From NCBI GenBank assembly GCA_002794465.1, contig MTSL01000046.1:1-34577 (forward strand): 34,577 nucleotides of DNA. Reading direction: 5' to 3'. The stretch comes from Paramicrosporidium saccamoebae (Eukaryota; Rozellomycota). This document shows, in pieces, positions 16,254-24,596 of this stretch. How positions within the stretch are numbered: position 1 is the first letter of the stretch; each line of letters begins with the position of its first letter. The position numbers were made by a program, and so were the translations under genes. The notes beneath the pieces were generated by a model that had not been told where the DNA came from, did no database searches, and saw only the letters and a program-made list of their open reading frames with translations.

Positions 16254-18051
16254 CTAAAATTTGACGGAGCGCGAAACGTTTGTGCGGATACCCGAAGTCT
16301 CTCCAGAATACTGTTTGGATGCCCCACTGGCAACAGATTTGAACGACTTTATCTTTTTCTGGGCACTCTCCCACTTTTGGCGTTGACGTACGCGAGGATT
16401 CCTAACCTCCTTGGGACGATGGGGAGTAAGTCCCTTATTCTTCATCATCTCATAGGTGACGGGACGATCTGCGCCGGGAGTAGAGTCACGGAGAGAACGA
16501 TACTGAACCGGCTTGGACTGAGGACCGCTCTTCTTGAAGGACGAGCGAGCCTTGGCCATTTTGTACATGTCGTCTTCATATTCTCCAAGATCATCCTCAA
16601 TTTCAGACATGTCCGAGGCAATTTCATCGTCAACCTGTGAAGTCTTCTTTTGCTTCTTTGGTCTCTTGGCAGGTACGTCATCATCTCCTCCTGTACGTTT
16701 GCTCTTTGCAGCCTTGGTTCCCAACAGACGATCAAGAGCGCTCTTTCCCGACTTGCCAGTCTTTTCGGTTTCTCTGAAAAAGTCGTTAAGATCCTCGAGC
16801 TCATCCACCGGCTTTGCCTGTTGCTTCTCAATTTGGCGAAGCTCTTTCTTGGAGAGAGTGAGACGCAAAAAGTTGTCCTCTTCATACTCATCACGTTTCT
16901 TTGAGGAAGATCCCTGCTTGCTACGGCCATAAACCGGGTCAGTACTCTCTTCCTCTGGACAGTCTTCAAGATCAGCTTGGATATCTGCAAGCAGTCGGGA
17001 TCGAGAAGCCAATATCTTTTCCCGCTCATCCAGCTTGTCCACCTTGCTCTTGGAGTCTCTGAAATGAACGGGGGCGACTTTGGGTGCCTTGTAGGCTCCC
17101 GAGTCTGACTCGTCGCTGCTACCCGCCGATTCAAGACGGTCCAAGTTGGGACGGAAGGCAAGACTCTTTTCATCTTCATCATCTCCTCCCGTTGCAACGG
17201 CCTTTCCGGCGGCGGCATTGAGCAGCTTATCAATTTGATACTGCAACTTGACCTCCATGGGCTTGATTTTTTCAATCAACAGACGATACTTGATCAGCCG
17301 CTCAATAACTGGATGGTCTTTGATGCCTTTTCCTTGCACTTTTAACAACAGATAATACGCAAGATTGGCACAGTAGCCAATCAAGAGCTGATACTTTGTC
17401 TCAAGGAAGCACAGTCCTTTGTCAGTCTTGCTAGCCTTGAGCTTGCCCAACACTGGTTCGATATGGTTGCGCATTTCTGCAATGCTTTTGCGGAATTCTC
17501 CCAAAAATTGTTTAGTCTCTGGAGCATGTTTCTCAATTATCTCGAGCTTTTCGTCTTCGGGGAGAAGTACCTCTAACGATTCCACATCCAGACCAACCAA
17601 GTCGGATTCACTTGCGTACTTGTCCTCCAGTATATCATCGTCATCATCAGACAGGTCAAGAGTGACGGGTCCAGACTTTGAAAGGGCAACACGAGACTTT
17701 ACAAAGTCGTCCTCTGACATGGAAGAGAGCTGTTTCCGTTGCAGCTTGCGAGCCTCGGCGGCTTCGTCCTTGAGATCTTCTGAAGAGGCATCTGCCGAGT
17801 AGAATGTCTTTTTGCTGCGTCCCCACGCTTCCTCTTCCGAGTCTGACGGAAGGTCCATCACAGCCTCTTCTGTGTCGCTGTATCCTTGCGAGCCGTCACT
17901 CTCTTCCAAAAGAATCTTTTCACGTTGCGCCTGGACTATAATATTAGAGTCGACAAGTGTGCATGTTACAGGAATCTATATCATCGTCAGAGAATGTCTC
18001 TGTATGCTTTTTCTTCGGCGGACCTCTCGGTTTACTTTTTGCCTTGGACAT
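16254..18051 (-). CDS. SAS10: SAS10/UTP3, U3 snoRNP small-subunit processome factor
   Basis: Nucleolar protein of the small-subunit processome needed for 18S rRNA maturation. Exon 1 (17970-18051) and exon 2 (16254-17935) join across a 34-nt intron (17936-17969) in phase to give 587 aa. The N-terminus is basic (PPKKKH) and then acidic (DDDID), ending with F-x-AQREKILLEE across the splice as in the family. The central Sas10/Utp3/C1D domain lies at about residues 140-270 (ETKYQLLIGYCANLAYYLLLK). The C-terminal Sas10 domain includes NKGLTPHRPKEVRNPRVR and ends GIRTNVSRSVKF. Acidic and lysine-rich low-complexity stretches separate the two. The apparent start at 17909 is a TTG and is internal. The opposite strand is widely open only because of skewed codons. 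Confidence 0.93.
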
Positions 18052-18340
18052 GAACAATGGTACCAGGGTTGGCCGTCAGTGCGCGGGTGTATGTATGTTT
18101 AGTGCGGTCGGTGTGCTTAACATTATTAGCTTGGTTGGCTTTGGCTTTGAGCTTGAATTTGGCTTTAGATTTATGGTATCAACTGGAGCGTTTTGATCCG
18201 TACATATTACGGGTTGGCCTCAACTGAGATTTCTGATCGACACCTTGACGAACAAGGGCTTGTGATTCGTAGATCCGTTCTTTTATACACACATTGTTTA
18301 CAAAGATTTTATAACTGACAAAGAATATCTGAATTGGCAA
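18052..18340. other. Intergenic between SAS10 and NF-YB
   Basis: These 289 bp hold no gene. They should contain the SAS10 promoter and the NF-YB 3' flank. Bases 18117-18175 carry a CT/TTG-rich imperfect repeat (GGCTTTGG...GGCTTTAG). Nothing else is seen. Confidence 0.4.
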
Positions 18341-18780
18341 CTAATGAAAAGTCCCATTAACACCAGTCGCATCATAGACTGAGGAACCATAGTCGCCATG
18401 GCCCTTTTCCACTTTTGTGACTTCTTTGTACTTTTGCAGATAGAGCTTCATGAGTTGGCCATATTGGTCAAAACCGAGAGCCTCCATGGCCCATACAATA
18501 TCCTCGCCGTTGATAGTCTTGCGCTTTTCCTGCTGACAGCGATCACTGGCCCTAAACAACGGTCAGAAATGCACCCACTGTACTCTGAAGTAATAAAGGC
18601 AATAAACTCGGAGACACACTCCTGCACAGTCTCTTTGGCGTCTTTGGCGATTTTGGCATTTGACGGAACTGCCTGTTTCATGATTCGGGCGACATTCGCA
18701 ATGGGCAGCAGGCGGTCCTGCTCGCGAATGATATCGTCGTCGCCGCCCTCATCGTGGGCGGCGTTCTCGGGTGATGACAT
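18341..18780 (-). CDS. HAP3: NF-YB / HAP3, CCAAT-binding factor histone-fold subunit
   Basis: Histone-fold subunit that pairs with NF-YC and joins NF-YA to bind CCAAT boxes. Exon 1 (18584-18780) and exon 2 (18341-18551) join in phase across a 32-nt intron (18552-18583), giving 135 aa. The core matches the family almost residue for residue: [17 protein letters not shown], then [19 protein letters not shown], then across the splice [17 protein letters not shown] and [14 protein letters not shown]. The N-terminus is acidic. ATG 18780 is the natural start. The gene is divergent from the RhoGEF, 183 bp between starts, and that interval holds back-to-back CCAAT boxes. Identity is secure. Confidence 0.96.
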
Positions 18781-18876
18781 TTTTGCACTCGGAATTTTGA
18801 AAGTCTACAATAATGTCAAGAATTCCCCGCCGGTGTACTGGCGTGTTTAGAGGCGACGAATAGTGGTCGTCTCTGA

Positions 18877-18886
18877 ATTGGCCAAT
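18877..18886. promoter_or_regulatory. Palindromic CCAAT pair (ATTGGCCAAT) in NF-YB promoter
   Basis: ATTGGCCAAT contains CCAAT on both strands, in the 183-bp interval between the NF-YB start (18780) and the divergent RhoGEF start (18964). It lies 97 bp upstream of the NF-YB ATG. CCAAT is the binding site of the NF-Y complex, so autoregulation of the B subunit is possible. The site could equally serve the RhoGEF. Confidence 0.55.
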
Positions 18887-18963
18887 AGCGCGGGAGGGTG
18901 TCAGTGCTTGTGTAGAGTCCACCACTGGTTCCCGCCACTGCCACCCCTGGCAGGACCAAATAG

Positions 18964-20608
18964 ATGCCGACGCCCGCCACATTGTCCGCCAGCGAATTTG
19001 TAGTTGACCGAGTGAGTCATTGGAAGTCGCTCAATTCAGACGAAAAGAGTCGTCAGGAGGCAATCCTCGAGTTTCTGAATACCGAAACCACCTATTACCA
19101 AAGACTAACCATTCTTCACGAGGCACGCTGACGGCGAGACTTTTGTCATCATTTTAGGTTTTCTACCAAGCCTGTGAGAATATTTTAACCTCTGCAGAAC
19201 GCAGTGTGATCTTTCAAAACCTGGACGAGCTATTACTGCGGGCCGGATTGTTGCTGTCCGACCTCAAGTGTCGCCAAGCCCAGGAAAAGGGGATCGTCTC
19301 GTCAGTGTCAGATCTTTATTTGGCGCACTTGAAAGATTTCAGTTGCTTTCGCAAGTATTGTATGGGACATGAGGAAGCGTCCAAGATGCTCAGACAAAAA
19401 TTGGATTCGAATTCCCGCTTTTCCAAGCTTGTAAGGGTACATGAAATTGCATCCGACTCAGGTTTTAGGAATTGATCAATGATCCACGCTGCTCCAGTCT
19501 GGATCTAGCCAGTTTCCTGCTGGAGCCAGTCCAGCGACTTGCTCGGTACCCGCTTCTTTTGAAGCAAGTATGGATTGGTGGGCATTCTGATATTGTAGAT
19601 TTTGCATTTTACCGATAGAACCCAGTCTGATCACCAGGTCACTCTGGAGGCCGTGCAAGCCAGCGAAGCCTTTCTGCAGGACGTAAACGAATCTGTTCGT
19701 CTACACCAGTCTCAGGCCCGCCTTGGGTCCCTACAGAGTCAAATTCTGGTCCAGCTCGATGGTGATGTATCATTCGTCTTTTTAATTCCCAATGATTTCG
19801 ACAGAACGACGTTGGATTTGAACTAGTGGGCTCTACCCGAAAGAACCTTCCTCGATGCATCTTTATGGAGGGGACCTTGTGGAAATGCAGGAGCAAGCGC
19901 AAGATTCACGCACTGCTTTTGACCGATATGCTGGTCCTCTTGGAACAGGAGGGGACAAAATATTCATTTTATCGTCCCGTATGCTCTTGATCATTTGTTC
20001 ATGTCAATAGCCCCTCAGCATTGAAGAGATTACTCTGCGTGACGTCAACTTTGGCGCGCTTAAATTGAAACTCGCGGGCGGGTTAAAGAGTAAACTAGTC
20101 TGCCTGCATGTCATGCATTATAGAGGAGTGTTGTTTTGAAATTTCTCGTGGAGCCGAATCGATATGCGTTGCAACAGAAATGCTGGCAGAGAGACAAAAA
20201 TGGTTCCGCGAGTTTGAAAAGGTCAAGACAAGACCAGTTCCACAGGACAATCTGATGCTTCCCTGTATTGGCACGGTTCGAGTTACTGTTCTCTCTGGAA
20301 AGAATATCCCATGTGACATGGAGTCTTATTGTTCTCTCGACCTGAATATTCAAAACACCGAGACCCGTCCAGTAGGGGGATTGAATCCCATCTGGAATCA
20401 ATCTGAAGTGCTCTGCATGGCTTCATTTGATGATGTCCTGCGGCTTTCCGTATTTAATTATAAGAAATATGCTCCCAACGAGCTCTTGGGATTCAAGGAT
20501 CTGTCGCTTGATTTTTTGGAATACTACAACGAGCGTTCCACCGAGCCCATGACCGTGCCAGTAGGATCTGGTAGTGTTACCATTTCCTTCCAATATCGCC
20601 AACTGTAA
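18964..20608 (+). CDS. Rho guanine-nucleotide exchange factor, DH-PH-C2, seven exons
   Basis: Activator of a Rho-family GTPase, expected at the plasma membrane or cell cortex. Exons 18964-19122, 19158-19430, 19469-19567, 19599-19766, 19805-19978, 20011-20089 and 20124-20608 join in phase to 478 aa. Introns are 35, 38, 31, 38, 32 and 34 nt, and the first is GC-AG. The DH domain spans about residues 33-215, from EAILEFLNTETTYYQRL to the diagnostic LLEPVQRLARYPLLLKQIL. The PH domain spans about 236-350 (RCIFMEGTLWK, KIHALLLTDMLVLLEQ, then CFEISRGAESICVAT and a WFREFEK end helix). A C2 domain follows from about 366 (IGTVRVTVLSGKNI, NPIWNQ); few calcium-binding aspartates are visible. The GTPase partner is not inferable. 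The compact DH-PH-C2 order is uncommon. Confidence 0.88.
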
Positions 20609-20666
20609 CTCGTAAAAATTGTAAAAGTTTTACCTTTCCGAGGATCCTGATGAAGGAACTAGTAAC

Positions 20667-20808
20667 TGTCGCGTAGAATATTGATCAGTTGGGTATTTGA
20701 GGACAGTGAGATGTGTGTTCATACTATTCTAGGATTAGCAGTGAATAAGTTCTCTCCTCGTCCCTTCCTGCCTGACAAAGTCTGTGGTTTTTCCTCCACT
20801 ACGTCACA
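20667..20808 (-). mobile_element. Shorter copy C of the 164-bp element (142 bp)
   Basis: Same orientation as copy B. It begins TGTCGCGTAG and ends CTACGTCACA. It is more diverged and has only one copy of the terminal block that is duplicated in A and B. Flanks carry GTAA at 20662-20665 and 20809-20812, a probable target duplication offset by one base on the left. The similarity to copies A and B includes AGTTGGGTAT and TAGGATTAGCAGT. Confidence 0.7.
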
Positions 20809-21003
20809 GTAATGATCTATAAGGACAAATCAAAGACGCTCAACAAAATTGTAAAGTCTGAGGTTAGTGAAAGACCTCTTTATTGGAATCCTAGATCTGT
20901 TGTTATATCATCTCGTATAAAGTAGCGGATCGCCCATCAAAAGGCCTATGTGGTAAGCATGGTTCTTTCCCCGCCAGAAAAACACGTGGCAACGCAGACA
21001 GTT
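20809..21003. other. Flank of element C with second repeat similarity
   Basis: No gene. Bases about 20866-20915 resemble bases 88-140 of the window (GAAAGACCTCTTTATTGGAA versus TAAAGACCCCTTATCGAAAT). This may be an older dispersed repeat or a larger element of which the 142-164 bp unit is only a part. Confidence 0.3.
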
Positions 21004-21936
21004 TTATTGATTATCGGATTGGAGATGTTGCAGTTTGGGGACGAGCTGATGGGCTAGCATTTCTAAATCGTGTGACCTCGCACAACTGGCCTGGAGTACC
21101 TCTTCATGGGTCGGTTTTGGGACATTTTTGGTCCGCTCATCCTGTGATATCGCCACATTCGTGATTAGGGAAAAAGCAATAACATTCATTCCAGCATGGC
21201 TGGCAGCAATCACCTCGGGGGTGGTGCTCATTCCTACTGCGCTGCCGCCAATGCATTGGAGGAAGCGAACTTCGGCAGGTGTTTCGAAAGAGGGACCGCC
21301 AACGCCGACATAGACGCCGCGCTTAATGCCTGTGACATGGGCTTCTTCAGCAGCTGCCTGTAGAAGATTGTAAGATTCTGGATGGTATGCACTGGTCATG
21401 GATGGAAATCGAGGCCCCAACGGCAAGTTTTCACCACGCAAAGGAGAGTGGCCCGCTAGACTTAGAAAGCTAATGTGATCTTCAATGACCATCAGATCTC
21501 CAACTTGAAATGTGGGATCGATCCCGCCAGCAGCATTTGTTACAAGAACAGTTTTAATACCAAGCAATGATAGGACCCGGATAGGATAGACGATATCTTC
21601 CAGTGAATGACCTTCATAATAGTGAATTCGACCAAGCAGACACACAGTCACCACATTATTCAATAGACCCACCACAAGTTCGTTTTTGTGCCCAGCAATT
21701 TTCGATGTCGGAAAGTGATCCATTTTTGAGTACGGGATGGAGACGGTCTTGGTCATTTTACTGGCCAGACTGGACAGGCCCGAGCCGCACACAATTGCCA
21801 CTACTGGCTGTTTGTACTCGGGAGGTACTGCGTCCCGGATGTAATCTGCAGCATCTTTCATGTTGCGTAGCTTGACATCCATTGTGTTGGAGTCATTGTC
21901 CCATTTGCGGGCAACCAAATTTGTCTGCGGTACCAT
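21004..21936 (-). CDS. PNP1: Purine nucleoside phosphorylase
   Basis: Cytosolic trimeric PNP of the human/yeast PNP1 class: phosphorolysis of inosine and guanosine to base plus ribose-1-phosphate. The 310-aa intronless protein starts at a clear ATG. Signature blocks are VCGSGLSSLA (phosphate loop), GRIHYYEGHSLEDIVYPIRV, VTNAAGGIDPTFQVGDLM, DHISF, GVGGPSFETPAE, VGMSTTPEVIAASHAGM and SLITN (the purine-recognising Asn). All catalytic positions I can place are present. Its start is only 83 bp from the divergent pepsin-like gene, so the two share a very short promoter region. Confidence is high for PNP; human-type substrate range (6-oxopurines) is inferred from the E and N residues. Confidence 0.96.
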   Translation of the reverse strand: MVPQTNLVARKWDNDSNTMDVKLRNMKDAADYIRDAVPPEYKQPVVAIVCGSGLSSLASKMTKTVSIPYSKMDHFPTSKIAGHKNELVVGLLNNVVTVCLLGRIHYYEGHSLEDIVYPIRVLSLLGIKTVLVTNAAGGIDPTFQVGDLMVIEDHISFLSLAGHSPLRGENLPLGPRFPSMTSAYHPESYNLLQAAAEEAHVTGIKRGVYVGVGGPSFETPAEVRFLQCIGGSAVGMSTTPEVIAASHAGMNVIAFSLITNVAISQDERTKNVPKPTHEEVLQASCARSHDLEMLAHQLVPKLQHLQSDNQ

Positions 21937-22019
21937 CTTGTTTATTGCGACTGACCAGAAACGAAATTGTCATAACAACAATATTTATTTCTAATTACCG
22001 CTGGATCCGGCAGTCGATC

Positions 22020-23075
22020 ATGAAGATTGTCCTGCCGCTACTTTTATTGTCATTCTGTAGCGGCGAAAATGCTGATGGCGGCTATCGACTGTCACTAAAG
22101 TCACGCAAAATGCCCGTCACTGTAATCCCTCCGCAGTATATGGGTGGTAAGGAATCGCCGGTGGTAAAGCTGGCGGATTCTGGAATTCTGGAGATGGAAA
22201 TCAACTTGGGCCAGCCCGCCCGTTCCGTCAACATGCTCTACGACTGCGCTGGGAGGGAAACTTTTCTCCCTGCTTCACTGACCGCCAAGGGGACATCCTA
22301 TTCCATGGTTATTACGCATCGTGGGACCTGGCGTGATTTGTTGAATATCGGCGGCCTCAAGGTCGAGCAAGAATTCCAATTCTATGATGAAGAAGTGGGC
22401 CGACTCGGGCTCAATGTGGACCAGACTGGCCAGCCGCTGTTCAACAACATTGTAAACAGACGGATGCTTGGGATGCAAATCTTTTCAACCCTTCTGACAC
22501 GAGTCAATGGACAGCTGATGGGCGAATTGCGGGTTGGGGAACTTGAGAAGAGCTTAAAAGGTGCTCAACTGCGCTATAACCAAGTACTGCTGGACGAATT
22601 GGGCTGGTCGCTCCGAGTCTTTGATGTCCGAATGGGGCAAGAATATCTTGGCTACAAGGGCCGTGTTGTGATTGACACTCTGACTCCCTATGTTGTGGTC
22701 CCCGTGGTAATCTTTACCGCCATTGCCCAGCTCCTCAAGATGCCCATCATGCTGGACAAGGATGTCCTTATGGCAAAGCCTGTGCACTGCAAAGGTCTCC
22801 GCAAGCTCCCTCCACTTCACTTTGCCATTGAGACGGACGAATTTGTTTGGGATAGTGCCCACTACATTATATCCACGGACGACGGCCAATGTCGTCTGGC
22901 ATTGGCAGGCTTTGATGCACATGTTGATGGCATGCCCGTATGGATCTTTGGAACGAGTTTTTTTGTGGATCGCGCAACCGTCTTTGATTTACAAACTGGA
23001 CACATTGGACTGACGGATTATGAGGCAGACGCGCGCCAGGACGAAGTGGTTATGCTCGTTAAAGATGCTCTGTAA
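22020..23075 (+). CDS. Secreted pepsin-family (A1) aspartic-protease-like protein, probably inactive
   Basis: From ATG 22020 the protein is 351 aa and starts with a clear signal peptide (MKIVLPLLLLSFCSG). An upstream in-frame extension would overlap the divergent PNP gene and is unlikely. The fold signature is present: ILEMEINLGQPARSVNMLYD matches the first pepsin strand pair, VVIDTLTPYVVVP the second active-site region, and WIFGTSFFVDRATVFDL the C-terminal W-I-x-G-x-x-F-x-R-x-x-x-V-F-D block. Both DTG motifs are altered: DCAG at residues 75-78 and DTLT at 219-222. The catalytic aspartates remain but the glycines and hydroxyl residues that position them do not both remain, so activity is doubtful. 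It may act as a binding protein or inhibitor-like pseudoprotease. A 31-bp minisatellite begins in its last codons. Confidence 0.75.
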   Translation: MKIVLPLLLLSFCSGENADGGYRLSLKSRKMPVTVIPPQYMGGKESPVVKLADSGILEMEINLGQPARSVNMLYDCAGRETFLPASLTAKGTSYSMVITHRGTWRDLLNIGGLKVEQEFQFYDEEVGRLGLNVDQTGQPLFNNIVNRRMLGMQIFSTLLTRVNGQLMGELRVGELEKSLKGAQLRYNQVLLDELGWSLRVFDVRMGQEYLGYKGRVVIDTLTPYVVVPVVIFTAIAQLLKMPIMLDKDVLMAKPVHCKGLRKLPPLHFAIETDEFVWDSAHYIISTDDGQCRLALAGFDAHVDGMPVWIFGTSFFVDRATVFDLQTGHIGLTDYEADARQDEVVMLVKDAL

Positions 23076-23246
23076 ATATTTAGAATACAATAAAGATGCT
23101 CTGTAGATATTTAGAATACAATCAAGAGGCTCTGTAAATATTTATAATACAATAAAGGTGCTCTGTAGATATTTATAATACAATCAAGATGCTCTGCAGA
23201 TATTTATAATGCAATCAAAATGCTCTGTAGATATTTAGAATACAAA
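23061..23246 (+). repeat. Minisatellite, 6 x 31 bp, overlapping a stop codon
   Basis: Units start at 23061, 23092, 23123, 23154, 23185 and 23216, exact period 31. Unit 1 contains the last four codons (KDAL) and the TAA stop of the pepsin-like gene, so the array arose from its end plus 3' flank. Units contain AATACAATAAAG or a variant, which provides several potential poly(A) signals. The array fills the gap to the convergent PUS3 gene. Confidence 0.92.
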
Positions 23247-23255
23247 TCCCTTGGT

Positions 23256-24338
23256 CTATTTATGTAGGATCCTAGATCTAGTAGACTTGCCGTGGAATGG
23301 ATCGGTCTGTTCATTGCCACTTCTCAGCATGGCAACTGTCATGGCCTTGGCTTGCGCGTCGCGCCAAAATGTAAAAATTTCCGAAGAGAGTCGCCTCCCC
23401 TCTGGCTCGTCTATGCAGAATGACAGATTCTCGTCATAGTAGCATTCGCTCAGAACTAGTGGGATTTCCGAGGCAATATCATACTGTGGCGGATCTGAGC
23501 ATTTGGAAATGTCCAGAAGATGGTCAACCACCTCTGGAGGCTCTATTCCGCGTCCAACCAAAAACAAAATCTCCATTGTACAGCGCACCTGGTGGTAGAG
23601 GAAGGCACTGCCATGGATTTCATATTCGTACATTTCATTATCCAGTTTTCTGATGGTGGAGGAAAAGATTCGTCTGGTGAAAGAATTTACTGCCTTGTCA
23701 ATGCGACAAAAATTACGAAAATCGTGCTCGCCCACCAGCTTGGCAGCCGCCTCTTCCATCCTTGTCAGATCCAATCCGAGTCCGTGGAAAAAGTACTTGT
23801 AACGACGTCCCCGACACGAGAAGCGTGCGTCGAAAGTGGATGGAATGGGTGACCAGCCTAACACGCGAATGTCATCGGGCAGTAGACGGTTGAGCATTGT
23901 GCACACTGGCACCTCCAACTCGTCAGTTTCGTGTTTCTGGCCGCTGGAGCGAATAGTTACAGCAACCACTTGCCCCGTTGCGCTCACGCCAGCATCCGTC
24001 CTCCCACACCGGGAATACTGACACGTCTTGGGCGACTCGATAAGTCTGGTTCTCATTAGGGCAGCAAAGAGCAAATCCTCTACTGTCACAACTGTCGGAT
24101 TCCGGGTGCTCTCTGCGCCGTCCGGTTTATAGGACATTTGCGACGCAAAACCATTGTACTCCCAGCCAAAGTAAGCAATCTTTAAGGCGATGCGTTTTGT
24201 CGGATACTGGGAAAAGTCAAGGGGCCGCTGTGGCTTGCTCTTCTTGACCGACTTGCCTTCCAAGGAATATATCCGCTGAATTAGCTGTTCATGCGTCCAT
24301 TTCGAATAGTCCGTGTCCAAGAGAGCACGTCGCTTCAT
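23256..24338 (-). CDS. DEG1: tRNA pseudouridine synthase DEG1/PUS3 (TruA family)
   Basis: Enzyme that makes pseudouridine 38/39 in the tRNA anticodon stem. From ATG 24338 the protein is 360 aa. Family features are IALKIAYFGWEYNGFASQ, the catalytic CGRTDAGVSATGQVVAV with D115, LPDDIRVLGWSPIPSTFDARFSC, RRYKYFF, HDFRNFCRIDKAVN and GSAFLYHQVRCTMEILFLVG. The WTHEQLIQRIYSLE helix just after the start is typical of Pus3, which supports ATG 24338. The frame remains open to ATG 24491, which would add 51 residues with no family similarity; that form could be a targeting extension or untranslated. The gene converges on the pepsin-like gene and lies downstream of UBP8 on the same strand. Confidence 0.93.
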   Translation of the reverse strand: MKRRALLDTDYSKWTHEQLIQRIYSLEGKSVKKSKPQRPLDFSQYPTKRIALKIAYFGWEYNGFASQMSYKPDGAESTRNPTVVTVEDLLFAALMRTRLIESPKTCQYSRCGRTDAGVSATGQVVAVTIRSSGQKHETDELEVPVCTMLNRLLPDDIRVLGWSPIPSTFDARFSCRGRRYKYFFHGLGLDLTRMEEAAAKLVGEHDFRNFCRIDKAVNSFTRRIFSSTIRKLDNEMYEYEIHGSAFLYHQVRCTMEILFLVGRGIEPPEVVDHLLDISKCSDPPQYDIASEIPLVLSECYYDENLSFCIDEPEGRRLSSEIFTFWRDAQAKAMTVAMLRSGNEQTDPFHGKSTRSRILHK

Positions 24339-24596
24339 ATAAGATCCCAAGACACGAAGAGCCCTCAGCCTGAAGTAAGGTAGGGTTGGGTAGGGTAGGA
24401 TGAGATGGCGACCCCAGTAGCCGGATGTGGAATCCAGACAAATATGACGCAGGGTGGATTCTTTAATTCTGCTATAGATAGAGACCATCATTTCTTGGGC
24501 ACAAATAGCCGAATGTAAAGTAGGGTGGATTCATTGTTCTCGTTTATTACAAATGTAGTCAGGTTCCTTTGCGGCCAGATTCCTTTCATTGATTCT

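Noticed and set aside
16377-17802. Several long plus-strand frames opposite SAS10
   Set aside because: They mirror the acidic and lysine/serine-rich codons of SAS10 and have no domains of their own.
21882-22019. 46-residue N-terminal extension of the pepsin-like protein
   Set aside because: It overlaps the start of the PNP gene on the other strand and precedes a clear signal peptide at ATG 22020.
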